Below are positions 16,163 through 24,799 of a stretch of 64,000 bases of DNA, piece by piece. The translations under genes were made by a program, and so were the position numbers. The notes under the pieces were generated by a model. It was not told the DNA's origin. It made no database searches and saw only the letters and a program-made list of their open reading frames with translations. Every line of letters starts with the position of its first letter. The first letter of the stretch is position 1. Source of the stretch: Hominimerdicola alba 8. Lineage in GTDB: Bacteria; Bacillota; Clostridia; Oscillospirales; Ruminococcaceae. The stretch covers positions 1 through 64,000 of the forward strand of contig NZ_ADKM02000031.1 of assembly GCF_000178155.2 (NCBI RefSeq). The letters run 5' to 3'.

Positions 16163-17545
16163 TCAGCGGTCTGCAAAAAACTTTTTCAGATCCGTGACTG
16201 TTTCTGCTGTCAGCGGGTAGTTCTCGACAACATGACCTTCTTCCAGTCTGACTATGTGGTCACAGCAGGAGAGGATAAACTCAAGGTCATGGGTGACTAT
16301 CAGCACAGCTTTGCCCAAGCCGCGCAGTCTTGTCATTTCGGCGGCGACCTGCTTCATGTGGTAAAAATCAAGTCCGCTTGTTGGCTCATCAAATATCATC
16401 ACAGGCTTGCTTGAAGCAATGCCGCCCGCGATGGCAGTTCGCTGTTTCTGACCGCCTGAAAGCGCCATCGGGTGGGTGTCGGCAAAGTCGGCAAGGTCAA
16501 GCAGGGAAAGTATGCGTTCAGCGGCGGCAGATTTCTGTTCATCGTCAAAAGTTTTGTCGGTCATGCTGAGTATCACTTCATCGCACACGCTCTCTGTGAA
16601 AAGCTGGTGATTGACATCCTGCATTATCATGTAGCAGTGGTGAAGACGTTCTCTGGCTCTTAATTCCCTGCCGCCGAAAGTCATGATGCCTTTGCATTTC
16701 TTCTCCAGCCCGCAGATGTTGCGCACAAAAGTGCTCTTGCCTGCGCCGTTGTGACCGATCACCGCGATAACGCTGTTTGCGGGAAGTTCAAGCAACGGGA
16801 TATCGATACCGTGTCTGCCGTCTTTGTATGTAAAGCGGAAGTCCTTAAACTCCATGACCGCTGACGATATTTCGCTTTTTGACGGCGAATATGGCACGCT
16901 GTCTGTGTCAAGAGGGCGTATGCCCAGCGCTTCGGTGTCAGAATAGCTGAGGGCTGATATCTCAGCCTTTGAAAGTTCCTTCTTGACCATGCCGTTTTCA
17001 AATATCAGCATACGGTCAGCCAGTTCGCGCAGAAAATAAAGCCTGTGCTCGGCTATTATGACAGTCTTGCCCTGTGACTTCCACTTTGCCAGTATATCTC
17101 TCAGCTTGCTCACCGCGCCGCTGTCAAGGTTGGAAGACGGCTCGTCCAGCACTATGATATCGGGCGACAGCAGGTCAACGCCTGCGCAGGCTATCATCTG
17201 CTTTTCGCCGCCCGAAAGTTCAAAAATGCTGCGGTCGAGCAGCTTCTCTATCTTTAGCGCGGAAGCTGTTTCCTTTATCAGTGCCTCTATCTTTTCGGGC
17301 GGCACGCACTGATTTTCTGCTGCAAACGCTATCTCATCGGTGGTGTTGACATTGAAAAACTGCGAACGCGGGTCTTGAAAAACACTGCCGACATGCCTTG
17401 CAGTTTCATATATCGGTGTATCGGGTATGCTTTTGCCGTCAATGGTGACTTTTCCCGAAAGTTCGCAGTTATAGTAGTGTGGTATCAGACCGTTTATCAG
17501 CCGCGTTACAGTCGTTTTGCCGCAGCCCGATGCCCCTGTGAGCAC
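16163..17545 (-). CDS. ECF-type ABC transporter ATPase, double domain, 5'-truncated
   Basis: Two fused ABC domains: first Walker A TGASGCGKTT at the extreme N-terminus and signature ELSGGEKQ, second Walker A GHNGAGKST and signature ALSGGQKQR, with a DEP Walker B in each. The layout is that of duplicated EcfA proteins that energise vitamin or small-molecule uptake. The N-terminal strand region is missing from the annotated start (a GTG at 17545). In the same frame, homologous coding (NEPVPKNGISGIDLTIKDGE) continues back to about 17611, where a TGA stops it, so the original start and first ~10 codons were lost. No T or S component gene is adjacent; an orphan S component lies at 32501-33073. The 460-residue product may be made at low level or not at all. 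Confidence 0.75.
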   Translation of the reverse strand: MLTGASGCGKTTVTRLINGLIPHYYNCELSGKVTIDGKSIPDTPIYETARHVGSVFQDPRSQFFNVNTTDEIAFAAENQCVPPEKIEALIKETASALKIEKLLDRSIFELSGGEKQMIACAGVDLLSPDIIVLDEPSSNLDSGAVSKLRDILAKWKSQGKTVIIAEHRLYFLRELADRMLIFENGMVKKELSKAEISALSYSDTEALGIRPLDTDSVPYSPSKSEISSAVMEFKDFRFTYKDGRHGIDIPLLELPANSVIAVIGHNGAGKSTFVRNICGLEKKCKGIMTFGGRELRARERLHHCYMIMQDVNHQLFTESVCDEVILSMTDKTFDDEQKSAAAERILSLLDLADFADTHPMALSGGQKQRTAIAGGIASSKPVMIFDEPTSGLDFYHMKQVAAEMTRLRGLGKAVLIVTHDLEFILSCCDHIVRLEEGHVVENYPLTAETVTDLKKFFADR

Positions 17546-17623
17546 TATGAACTCGCCGTCTTTTATAGTCAGGTCTATGCCGCTTATACCGTTTTTGGGA
17601 ACAGGTTCATTATATCACAGCAT

Positions 17624-17652
17624 TTGCAATTTTGGGATTTTCGTGTTATAAT
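17624..17652 (+). promoter_or_regulatory. Promoter of the XRE regulator gene
   Basis: TTGCAA-N17-TATAAT, about 15 nt from the point where the ABC ATPase homology breaks off. Confidence 0.7.
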
Positions 17653-17679
17653 AGTATCAACATTAGGAGGTGTATGATT

Positions 17680-18267
17680 ATGAAAATTAAAGAAACTCAG
17701 GAGTTGCGTGCACAAAGACTAAATGCTGCCATTGAAAAAAGCGGATTAAGTTATCCAGAATTGGAAAAGCTGACCGGCATATCGAAGTCTTCTCTTCAGC
17801 GCTATGCAACAGGAGCAACCAAAAAGATCCCCATTGACTGCTTAGAAAAGCTGGCGAAGGCTTTAAATTTAGACCCTGCGTATCTTGTCTTTGGCGAAGA
17901 TAGTTCACCTTTTAACATGGTAGTAGGAGGTAATAAAATGTTTGACAATAGACTTAAACAACTTCGCGAAGCCAGAGGGCTGACTATGCGTCAGGCTGCC
18001 GCAGACCTTGACATACCATACACAACTTATGTGCATTATGAAAAGGACGAAAACGAAGCAAATAGTACAGCCCTTGTGAAAATGGCTCTTTACTATGGCG
18101 TATCTACTGATTATTTGTTAGGCTTACCAACTAAGACAGAAAAAGACTCCCCGCTCAATTCAGAACGAGAAGCCTTAAATTCACTTATTAATTATTTGCC
18201 AACAGAGCAGATTAATGATGTCTGCCAATTTATGGAGTTTCTGGTTTGGAAGAAGAAACAGGAGTAA
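17680..18267 (+). CDS. Double helix-turn-helix (XRE-type) regulator
   Basis: 195 residues with two Cro/CI-type HTH domains, residues about 10-75 (YPELEKLTGISKSSLQRY) and about 87-150 (LTMRQAAADLDIPYTTY), then a short C-terminal helix region. Each half ends in a typical DPAYL/STDYLLG closing motif. Start 17680 is preceded by AGGAGG at 9 nt; a nearer ATG at 17674 is too close. A second perfect ribosome site (AGGAGG at 17925) precedes an in-frame ATG at 17938, so the second HTH may also be made alone. The gene looks like an in-frame fusion of two phage- or element-type repressors. It lies in a patch of accessory DNA next to a broken ABC gene. Confidence 0.8.
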   Translation: MKIKETQELRAQRLNAAIEKSGLSYPELEKLTGISKSSLQRYATGATKKIPIDCLEKLAKALNLDPAYLVFGEDSSPFNMVVGGNKMFDNRLKQLREARGLTMRQAAADLDIPYTTYVHYEKDENEANSTALVKMALYYGVSTDYLLGLPTKTEKDSPLNSEREALNSLINYLPTEQINDVCQFMEFLVWKKKQE

Positions 18268-18352
18268 CTTTCTGCTTTCTCTTCCGTAGTTCCATCAGGT
18301 CATCATATAACTTCATGACTTTATCAATAAGTTCCTGTCTTTCATCTTTCAT
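18230..18352 (-). CDS. Small charged hypothetical protein
   Basis: About 40 residues beginning MKDERQELIDKVMKLYDDL, mostly one amphipathic helix followed by a basic stretch (RKRKQK). It overlaps the 3' end of the XRE gene on the other strand by 38 nt. A promoter with TTGAAA-N17-TATACT lies just upstream (18387-18415). The ribosome site is weak, which lowers confidence. Possibly a small regulator or antirepressor of the accessory patch. Confidence 0.4.
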   Translation of the reverse strand: MKDERQELIDKVMKLYDDLMELRKRKQKVTPVSSSKPETP

Positions 18353-18386
18353 CTCAGAAAACCCATTTCGTTTTTTTGCTATCCAA

Positions 18387-18415
18387 AGTATAGCACATAT
18401 GTTCTTGTTTTTCAA
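18387..18415 (-). promoter_or_regulatory. Promoter with an SOS-box-like sequence
   Basis: TTGAAA and TATACT at 17-nt spacing on the minus strand; the spacer holds GAACATATGTGC, one base from the Gram-positive LexA box GAAC-N4-GTTC. Confidence 0.45.
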
Positions 18416-18524
18416 GCCCGAACAGGGTGATTAAACACCCTAGAAAAAAGTATACAATATATCGGGCAGCAACACCAGTTTATTTTCCGCTCATTTTCCG
18501 TTTACTTATAAGGAGGTAATGACA

Positions 18525-18728
18525 ATGGAAAAACGTGTCATGTCAAAGAAGATCTCAGTCATCAAGCAGATAAAGGCGGCTCACAATCTGCCAAACGATA
18601 AGATACTTGACCTTGTAGCCCGCAGCGGCGGGTCGTTAGCAGACAGTACCCAGCGCCGCATAAGTATACCTGATGTAACCGCCCATATAGGGCTTGACTT
18701 TACCAAACATTCCTATTCCTTTCCATAA
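18525..18728 (+). CDS. Small HTH-like protein, probably truncated
   Basis: 67 residues starting at an ATG with AAGGAGG 8 nt upstream. The first ~45 residues (ISVIKQIKAAHNLPNDKIL, then VARSGGSLADSTQRRI) look like the N-terminal HTH part of a small DNA-binding protein seen in Clostridia mobile elements. The remainder does not continue that pattern and the gene stops after 20 more residues, so it seems to be a 3'-truncated copy. It lies in the same accessory patch as the XRE regulator. Confidence 0.55.
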   Translation: MEKRVMSKKISVIKQIKAAHNLPNDKILDLVARSGGSLADSTQRRISIPDVTAHIGLDFTKHSYSFP

Positions 18729-18735
18729 GCCCGCA

Positions 18736-19359
18736 TCAGCGGGGTCTTTCAAGCATTATGACCTCTTTCCAGTTAAAAAAGCGGCAGACTATCCTGCAAT
18801 GCTCCTCCATCTGCGCCCACGACATATCATGCACGAACGGCTCACAGACACAAGTCCAGAAAGATGATATCAGCACATGGAATTCCTCCTGAGTGATATC
18901 AGCTTTTGCCATGCCGCGCTTTCTGGCTTCATTGTAGTAACGAACGTAGGCGCGGCTCATTTGCAGTACGAACTCGTGGTTGAAATCCTCATACCGCGTA
19001 CCGGCAGCCTTGCCTATCAGCAGCGCGAAAGTGTCCCGATATTCGTACAGCATTCTGAACATCGGCACCATCGCATCATAACTCATTATCCACGAGGAGT
19101 ATATCTCTTCATTGCTGAATGCTGACAGTTCGACCTCCGAACGGCTCGCCATAAAATCACTCAGCGCATTGACGATATCCTCCACCACTGCACAGAACAG
19201 GTCTTCCTTGCCTTTATATCTTTTATAGACAGCGCCTGTCGTGATATCAGCATTTGCACAGATGGTCTTCAGTTCAGCTTTCAGGAAGCCTTGTTTCATA
19301 AATTCTGCCTTTGCACTTGCAAGCAAGCGTGGGTCAATGCTTTTATCGGGTGTTGACAT
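18736..19359 (-). CDS. TetR-family transcriptional regulator
   Basis: 207 residues. The N-terminal HTH is clear (LKTICANADITTGAVYKRYKGKEDLF, split here as ADITTGAVYKRY and GKEDLF), followed by an all-helical ligand/dimer domain. AAGGAG precedes the ATG. One of three TetR genes in this window (also 33176 and 36317). A near-palindrome just upstream (19383-19404) is a candidate self-operator. Convergent with the small gene on its left; the target gene is not obvious. Confidence 0.9.
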   Translation of the reverse strand: MSTPDKSIDPRLLASAKAEFMKQGFLKAELKTICANADITTGAVYKRYKGKEDLFCAVVEDIVNALSDFMASRSEVELSAFSNEEIYSSWIMSYDAMVPMFRMLYEYRDTFALLIGKAAGTRYEDFNHEFVLQMSRAYVRYYNEARKRGMAKADITQEEFHVLISSFWTCVCEPFVHDMSWAQMEEHCRIVCRFFNWKEVIMLERPR

Positions 19360-19382
19360 ATTGTTCTCCTTACCAAAAATCA

Positions 19383-19404
19383 GATTATCGATAAACCGAT
19401 TATC
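19383..19404. promoter_or_regulatory. Candidate operator of the TetR gene
   Basis: ATTATCG-ATAAAC-CGATTAT inverted repeat, one mismatch pair, in the promoter region 25 nt upstream of the TetR start codon. Confidence 0.5.
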
Positions 19405-19738
19405 ATTTTTTCACACCATTATTTTGTTGTCAAGGGGTGCATCCAAATAAATGAATTAATATTTTATGAATTCAGCCACGAAAAGGGGCTGCTGCAACCG
19501 CAGCACCCTCTAACCATATCCGAACATCAGAGTAAAAATACATAATTACCGGTGAAATAAGCTGTTTCAGTGCGCACCCCCCAAGCCTTCTTCAAAAAAA
19601 GAGGACTCGGGGGTGTTATGTTCTGCTGGTTTTTATGCCGTTTTCAGTTCAAAAACGGTCGGGGAGTTTATTTTTCGCCCGAAACGAAATAGGTATATAC
19701 GGTCATCAGGTATTTTTTTCATGGATAGACCCCTTTTC

Positions 19739-20040
19739 TTGACAATTCCAAAGTTGACAAAGTTGACATAAATCGACACTGCTTTGTCAACTTTTAAAAG
19801 CCCTATTTTACGGCGTTTAAGCCTTGTTTTTGAGAAAATTGACAATGTTGACAAGGTAAGGGGAAAAATGAAAAAATAGCAGGTATTTTCCAATATATGG
19901 TAAATTTATTTTTTAAAGTATCCTTACTACCCTGTCAATTTTGTCAACTTTTATGTTTTGACCCCTGAAAGCCCTATTTTTCGGGGTTTATATAGTTGAC
20001 ACTTTCGTGTCAGCTTTTGTCAATTTTGTCAATTTTTATG
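19739..20040. repeat. Non-coding region dense in TTGACA/TGTCAA motifs
   Basis: At least ten copies of GTTGACA or TGTCAA in both orientations occur within 300 nt, and a longer unit (AAAGCCCTATTTT, then CGG and GTTTA) appears at 19797 and 19969. No gene fits; a 29-codon ORF (MKKIPDDRIYLFRFGRK, minus strand, ending at 19633) with an AAGGGG site abuts it. It may be a relic of a replication or control region of a lost mobile element. Confidence 0.5.
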
Positions 20041-20075
20041 TATGGTTTTTGCAATTATATTATACCACAAAAAGA

Positions 20076-20113
20076 AGAGCTTGGCACTACCTTTCAGGTC
20101 TGTGCCAGGCTCT
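20076..20113 (-). terminator. Terminator of nrnA
   Basis: Stem AGAGC-TGGCAC/GTGCCA-GCTCT about 100 nt past the nrnA stop, with T-rich sequence on the minus strand. Confidence 0.6.
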
Positions 20114-20214
20114 ATTTTCTTTGTTGGGGCTGCAACAGCCCCATTTTATTAATACATATAAACCCGAATGCCTGCCAACAATTATGAATTATGAATTCAG
20201 AAAGCGCTTACCTG

Positions 20215-21165
20215 TCAGTACCCTTTGCTTTCGAGATATTCACGGCAGGTCTTTTCGATGACATCTCTTGCTTCCGATGCACTCATATCAAGTTCACAGC
20301 ATGCGGCATGAAAGTGACCGCCGCCCCCGTGAGATTTGCAGATATCATTGGCAGAAAGTTCACCGCCGGTCCTCATCGAACATCTCATTCGCCCGTCAGG
20401 CAGTTCCCTGATTGTCACACCTATACGCAGACCCTCTATCTGCTCGACAAAACTGTTTATGCCTTCAAGGTCGGAATCCGCCACACCTGCTGTTTCAAGG
20501 TCTTTCAGCATGATGATGCCCGTAACTATCTTATCATCATAAGTGAAATGGAAACTGTCACGCAGGATATTCTCTATCTTCATTCTGCCTGCCGACTTTA
20601 TGAAAGTGTTTATCCTGCCGATATGATAGACATCTGCTCCTGCTTTTGCAAGTTCGGCGGCGACCTCAAAAGTCTGCACATCTGTGTCAGTAGTCCTGAA
20701 ACATAGGGTGTCGGTGACGACCGCTGTGTAAAGCAGGTCGGCTATCGGTTTGGTGACAGTTATGCCCATCTCTCTTATAACCTTGAAGATTATCTCTGCA
20801 CAGGCACCCGTATCTGTTTCCACATAGCGATAGTCCACATTGTCAAAAGTGTTTTGATGATGGTCAATGCAGAAAGTGAAATGCTTATCACCATAAGTTC
20901 CGACCCTGTAGCGCGAAGCGCAGTCAACAGCGATATAAACAGGCTCACCGACATCATCGCACCGAACTTTGTCGGTCATATATCGGTGTATGCGCGGTAT
21001 CTCGTCCTGACCTCTGACTGTACATTTTTTACTTACAGACTGCAACGCAAGACACAGCCCGAATGCTGACCCGATACAGTCACCATCGGGACGGATATGG
21101 TAGACGATGCAGTAATTATCATATTCTCTCAGTTTCTCAGCCATTTTGCGAACAGATATATCCAT
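20215..21165 (-). CDS. nrnA: DHH-family phosphoesterase, NrnA-like (oligoribonuclease / pAp phosphatase)
   Basis: 316 residues. The DHH domain motifs are in order: HIRPDGDCIGS (metal-binding Asp residues), VAVD-like IAVDCAS, CIDHHQN and VVTDT. The C-terminal DHHA1 domain ends with GGGGHFHAA, the substrate-binding glycine motif. NrnA degrades 2-5-nt RNA and in many Firmicutes dephosphorylates 3'-phosphoadenosine 5'-phosphate. The length is normal for the family. AGGAGG precedes the ATG. It has its own promoter at 21240-21268, and the transcript begins with a hairpin (21191-21225). Confidence 0.9.
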   Translation of the reverse strand: MDISVRKMAEKLREYDNYCIVYHIRPDGDCIGSAFGLCLALQSVSKKCTVRGQDEIPRIHRYMTDKVRCDDVGEPVYIAVDCASRYRVGTYGDKHFTFCIDHHQNTFDNVDYRYVETDTGACAEIIFKVIREMGITVTKPIADLLYTAVVTDTLCFRTTDTDVQTFEVAAELAKAGADVYHIGRINTFIKSAGRMKIENILRDSFHFTYDDKIVTGIIMLKDLETAGVADSDLEGINSFVEQIEGLRIGVTIRELPDGRMRCSMRTGGELSANDICKSHGGGGHFHAACCELDMSASEARDVIEKTCREYLESKGY

Positions 21166-21190
21166 CGACAGCTCCTCCTATATTTCCGAC

Positions 21191-21268
21191 AAACGGGAAC
21201 AGCCCGCTGTGAGCCATTCCCGTTTATCTTACATTTTACATTATACTTCGTTATAACAAAACTGTCAA
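21191..21268 (-). promoter_or_regulatory. nrnA promoter and leader hairpin
   Basis: TTGACA-N17-TATAAT at 21240-21268. The leader then contains AAACGGGAA/TTCCCGTTT (21191-21225) before the ribosome site. Because the promoter lies upstream of it, this hairpin is part of the nrnA leader; it might also end read-through from the ABC operon. Confidence 0.7.
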
Positions 21269-21356
21269 GTGAAAATGCGGATATATTTATTTCTGCATTC
21301 ATCACTCAAATACGCTGCGCTTTTTGCAGCTGTGAGTGCTGAATGAGCCTTATCAT

Positions 21357-21372
21357 AAGGCGGATCACTATA
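21357..21372 (-). repeat. Fragment of the 103-bp repeat
   Basis: AAGGCGGATCACTATA matches one end of the 103-bp element with one mismatch; the remainder is absent. Confidence 0.4.
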
Positions 21373-21379
21373 ATTCCCG

Positions 21380-23674
21380 CTACTCCATGCCCTTGAGTAC
21401 TTCGACCATATCTATCTTTCTTATCCTCTTCCGGAACATGAAACCTACCACAACAGAAACAAGCATAACGAAAGCTGCTGCGATAACATATGTCACAGGG
21501 CTTATGTAGCATGGCCAATCCACCTGATCGCCGTTTGAATCCATCATTGCCCGCAAAGGTGCCTGTCCCAGAGGTATACCGATGATAACGCCTATCACCG
21601 ACAGCCAGAGGTTCTGCACCGATATCAGCCGCCTGATGGCAGAACTCTTGAAGCCCAGCACTTTCAGTGTAGCAAACTCCTTTTCGCGCTCATTGAAAGA
21701 CAGGTTGCCCGAATTGTACAGCACCACGATTATCAGCAGTGCCGCAAAGAATACCATGAAAAATACCAGCAGATCCATGACTTCCATACTCTTGTCAAAA
21801 GCAGCTTTAAGGTCGTCCATACTGTGTACGGCGGAAACAAAATCAAGATCTTCGGCACCATCACAACTCTGCTTTGATACCAGCATCGCAGGTCTGAATT
21901 CAAAGCCCATCGCTTCGTAATCTTCCCTGAGCATAGTTATACCCATTATCGAGGGGTGCCTTGAAATGAATCCTATCCTGCTCTCGTTCCACTTGTCATC
22001 TGCGGCGCGTTTCCAGTAGACCGTGTCGCCCTTTTTAAGACCAAGTCTGTCAGCCTGCTTCATGGTCAGCGCCACACTGCCCGCTTCCAGCGGAGTTACA
22101 TCCAGCGCATCGTCGGATACTCTGAACAGCCCCTTTCCCTCAGTGACGGTCAGTTTACAGCTTACTATATCGTCAGAAGTCGGGTGGCTTTCGGCGGCGA
22201 TGGAGATAAGATCTGCCGATATGAGTTCGCCGTCATATTCATCAGCTATGCTGAGTGCATCTTCGGGGGTGCAGCTGTCTTTGAAAAGCACCTGTGTTTC
22301 ATAGTTCTGTATATCACTGAAATACCAGTTCCTCACATAGCCGAGAGTGTCGTAAGCACCAAGACCCAGCGTCATGATGACCATGCCCATCATAGTGCCT
22401 GCGATGCCCATTACAGCCCTCAGCTTTGAGCGTGCGATATCTCTGAGGTCATACCTTGCAGTGAAGCCCAGCTTGTTCCAGAAAGGCAGCTTCTCGAAAA
22501 TGCAGGGCTTTGCCGTCTTTGCAGCAGCAGGTCTGAGGGCTTCCGAAGGGTGTACTTTCAGTATCATGCGGCAGCTGAAAAATGCAGCGGCAGCGCATAT
22601 GACAACGATGACCGCCGAGAGCAGTATGCTCTTGCCGTCATAACCCGCTCTCCAGCCCGGTACACAGTAAAACTCACCGAAAAGGTCTACCATCATTTTG
22701 CCGAATGTGAATACGCCCAGCACCACGCCCACGATACAGCCCAGTGCAGTTATTACGACACTGAAACTAATGTAGTGCGCCATTATCTTGCGGTTTTTCA
22801 TGCCCAGAGCGTTCAGCGTACCTATCTGTGTGCGCTGACGTGCTACCATACGCTTCATGGTGGTGGTGATGACCAGCAGTGCTATCGCCACGAACACAGC
22901 CGAGAACACGTAGGAAAAACTGTCATGCTGTGAAAGTTCATCGGTCAGGCGGTTGTAGCCGTCGATGCTCTTGCGGTCGGCAAGGAAAGCATAGCTGCCA
23001 TCAAGGGCATCTGAGATATCCTCTTCAAGTTTGAGCGGGTCGCCGTCACAGGTAAAGACTATCTCGTTGTAATTTCTCAGTTCTTCGGGCAGCACCTTAA
23101 CAGACATATACGCAAAGCTGATGTTGTGATAATCGGTATCAGCATCGGTGCTGGCACAGGCATACTCATATTCGGGGGTAGCTACAAGACCTTTTATGGT
23201 CTTTGTCAGGTCAAGCCCCATCACATGCGAAGTAAAGCTGTCACCGACTTTAAGCCCCCACGCTTCGGCAAACCGCTGGAAGAGCCACACGCCGTCTTCA
23301 TCATCGGGGTCATAGTCCTCACCCTCGATAGTGTAAGGCTTTGTGACTTTCTGCGATGACTGAAAATAGCAGTAAAGTTCGGCAGAATGGTATTTTTCGT
23401 CAGCCTTGCCGAGAACTTCCGTCCTCAGCTGAACATCATTTACACCGTCAACGTCAGCCACCGCATCTGCCTGTTCTTCCGAAAAAGCTGCGCCGTATAT
23501 CCAGCCGTCAGAGAAATTTGTTGTTTTGTTGAGTTCCTCGCGTGCTTTGCTGCCGCCGATGACATTCGCCTGAAATCCTGTATAGCACCACATCGCCACC
23601 GCCGCAAGGATAAAGATAGAAAAGAACTGTGCAAAACCGCTCTTTATATCTCTGAGCATTTTACGCTTAAGCAT
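21380..23674 (-). CDS. ABC transporter permease, two FtsX domains
   Basis: 764 residues. N-terminal helix (SIFILAAVAMWCYTGFQ), a large extracytoplasmic domain, a first FtsX core of three helices around residues 255-370 (ending HPSEALRP, the usual coupling motif), a second helix and extracytoplasmic domain, and a second FtsX core at the C-terminus. This is the MacB/FtsX-like arrangement of Gram-positive exporters of peptides, antibiotics or lipids. A GGGG ribosome site lies before the ATG, 12 nt after the ATPase gene stop. Its operon promoter carries the GTTAG-N6-CTAAY operator. Confidence 0.88.
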   Translation of the reverse strand: MLKRKMLRDIKSGFAQFFSIFILAAVAMWCYTGFQANVIGGSKAREELNKTTNFSDGWIYGAAFSEEQADAVADVDGVNDVQLRTEVLGKADEKYHSAELYCYFQSSQKVTKPYTIEGEDYDPDDEDGVWLFQRFAEAWGLKVGDSFTSHVMGLDLTKTIKGLVATPEYEYACASTDADTDYHNISFAYMSVKVLPEELRNYNEIVFTCDGDPLKLEEDISDALDGSYAFLADRKSIDGYNRLTDELSQHDSFSYVFSAVFVAIALLVITTTMKRMVARQRTQIGTLNALGMKNRKIMAHYISFSVVITALGCIVGVVLGVFTFGKMMVDLFGEFYCVPGWRAGYDGKSILLSAVIVVICAAAAFFSCRMILKVHPSEALRPAAAKTAKPCIFEKLPFWNKLGFTARYDLRDIARSKLRAVMGIAGTMMGMVIMTLGLGAYDTLGYVRNWYFSDIQNYETQVLFKDSCTPEDALSIADEYDGELISADLISIAAESHPTSDDIVSCKLTVTEGKGLFRVSDDALDVTPLEAGSVALTMKQADRLGLKKGDTVYWKRAADDKWNESRIGFISRHPSIMGITMLREDYEAMGFEFRPAMLVSKQSCDGAEDLDFVSAVHSMDDLKAAFDKSMEVMDLLVFFMVFFAALLIIVVLYNSGNLSFNEREKEFATLKVLGFKSSAIRRLISVQNLWLSVIGVIIGIPLGQAPLRAMMDSNGDQVDWPCYISPVTYVIAAAFVMLVSVVVGFMFRKRIRKIDMVEVLKGME

Positions 23675-23686
23675 GAACGTGCCCCC

Positions 23687-24394
23687 TTACCATTCGATAT
23701 CCCGCGCAGAAGCGGGTTCATCGTTGGTCTTTATGGACTTTATCTTACCGTTGCGCATGTGTATTACCTTGTTGGCGCACTTGGCGAAATCGGCGTTGTG
23801 TGTTACCAGTATGACCGTGTTGCCCTGTTCGGTGGAGAGTTTCTGCAACATCTCCAGAACTATCAGACCCGTTTCCGAATCCAGCGCACCTGTAGGTTCG
23901 TCGCCCAGTATTATCTTAGGGTCTTTAGCCAGTGCGCGGGCGATGGAAACGCGCTGTTGCTGACCGCCCGACATCTGCGACGGAAACTTGTTTTTCTGGT
24001 CTGCAAGACCTACCCGTTCAAGCATCTCATCAGCATCAAGAGAATCTTTCTTTATATCCTTGACCAGTGCCACATTCTCATAAGCTGTCAGACCCGGTAT
24101 CAGGTTATAGAACTGAAAGATAAATCCTATCATATCAGCGCGGAACTGCGAAAGCTGGCGGTCATTCATGGCAGAAACTTCCTGCCCGCCCACTATTACC
24201 TTGCCCTCAGTGGGCTTATCCATTCCGCCCAGCATGTTGAGCACAGTTGACTTGCCCGCACCCGAACGCCCCAGTATCACAACGAATTCGCCCTCTTCTA
24301 TGGTGAAGCTGACATGATCCACCGCGATCTGCTGACCGTCGCCTTTACCGAAGACCCTTACTACATCTTTGAATTCAACTGCTGTCTTTGACAA
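23687..24394 (-). CDS. ABC transporter ATP-binding protein (MacB/LolD type)
   Basis: 236 residues: Walker A GRSGAGKST, Q-loop, signature MSGGQQQRVSIARAL, Walker B IILGDEP and the H-switch VTHN. Partner of the FtsX permease directly downstream. The start is likely the TTG at 24394, with ATGGAG 8 nt before it; an in-frame GTG at 24403 lies inside that ribosome site. The promoter and operator (24426-24473) are right upstream. Export of a toxic compound or remodelling of the envelope is plausible; the substrate is unknown. Confidence 0.9.
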   Translation of the reverse strand: MSKTAVEFKDVVRVFGKGDGQQIAVDHVSFTIEEGEFVVILGRSGAGKSTVLNMLGGMDKPTEGKVIVGGQEVSAMNDRQLSQFRADMIGFIFQFYNLIPGLTAYENVALVKDIKKDSLDADEMLERVGLADQKNKFPSQMSGGQQQRVSIARALAKDPKIILGDEPTGALDSETGLIVLEMLQKLSTEQGNTVILVTHNADFAKCANKVIHMRNGKIKSIKTNDEPASARDIEW

Positions 24395-24425
24395 TTTATA
24401 CACTCCATTTCTTTTGTGATAGTTA

Positions 24426-24473
24426 GTTAGTCTAAACTAATCACATTATACACCTTTTGAATATCTTTGTCAA
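24426..24473 (-). promoter_or_regulatory. Promoter and operator of the FtsX-type ABC operon
   Basis: TTGACA-N17-TATAAT (24445-24473). Three nt beyond the -10 box lies GTTAG-TCTAAA-CTAAT (24426-24441), flanked by a further TTAG. The site covers the expected transcription start. Confidence 0.8.
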
Positions 24474-24567
24474 TTAAATTTTCTCGGAGATAAGAAGTTT
24501 GTATTTTTACACGTTTTCTTTTAACAATCACATTTCTGCTTTCAGCAGACTCAACCATTCACTCACC

Positions 24568-24670
24568 TATAGCGATACAACTTTTTAAATTCACAAAATT
24601 CGGTCACAAGACCTCCGATATATGGTTTTTGTGACCGTGTCTTGTCTGTATTTTAAGGCGGATCGCTATA
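24568..24670 (+). repeat. 103-bp palindromic intergenic repeat, copy 2
   Basis: Same orientation as 4843-4945. Ends with GGCGGATCGCTATA; TATAGCGAT at the other end. Lies between divergent promoters. Confidence 0.85.
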
Positions 24671-24707
24671 AGAACTGCGTATCAAAAAATAACTCTGCCG
24701 ATAAATA

Positions 24708-24755
24708 TTGACTTGACGGCGGCAGTGTGATATAATCAGGTTAGTTTTAAATAAC
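24708..24755 (+). promoter_or_regulatory. Promoter and operator of the ATC-hydrolase-like gene
   Basis: TTGACT-N17-TATAAT (24708-24736), then three nt later GTTAG-TTTTAA-ATAAC (24740-24755), a one-mismatch form of the shared operator. Confidence 0.75.
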
Positions 24756-24799
24756 TGATATTTCACACTGAACTTTCGGCATTGAGGAGGTTGTATGCC

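Noticed and set aside
19633-19893. 86-codon minus-strand ORF
   Set aside because: The N-terminal half lies over the TTGACA repeats. Only the last 29 codons have a plausible start, too little to call a gene; mentioned under the repeat region.
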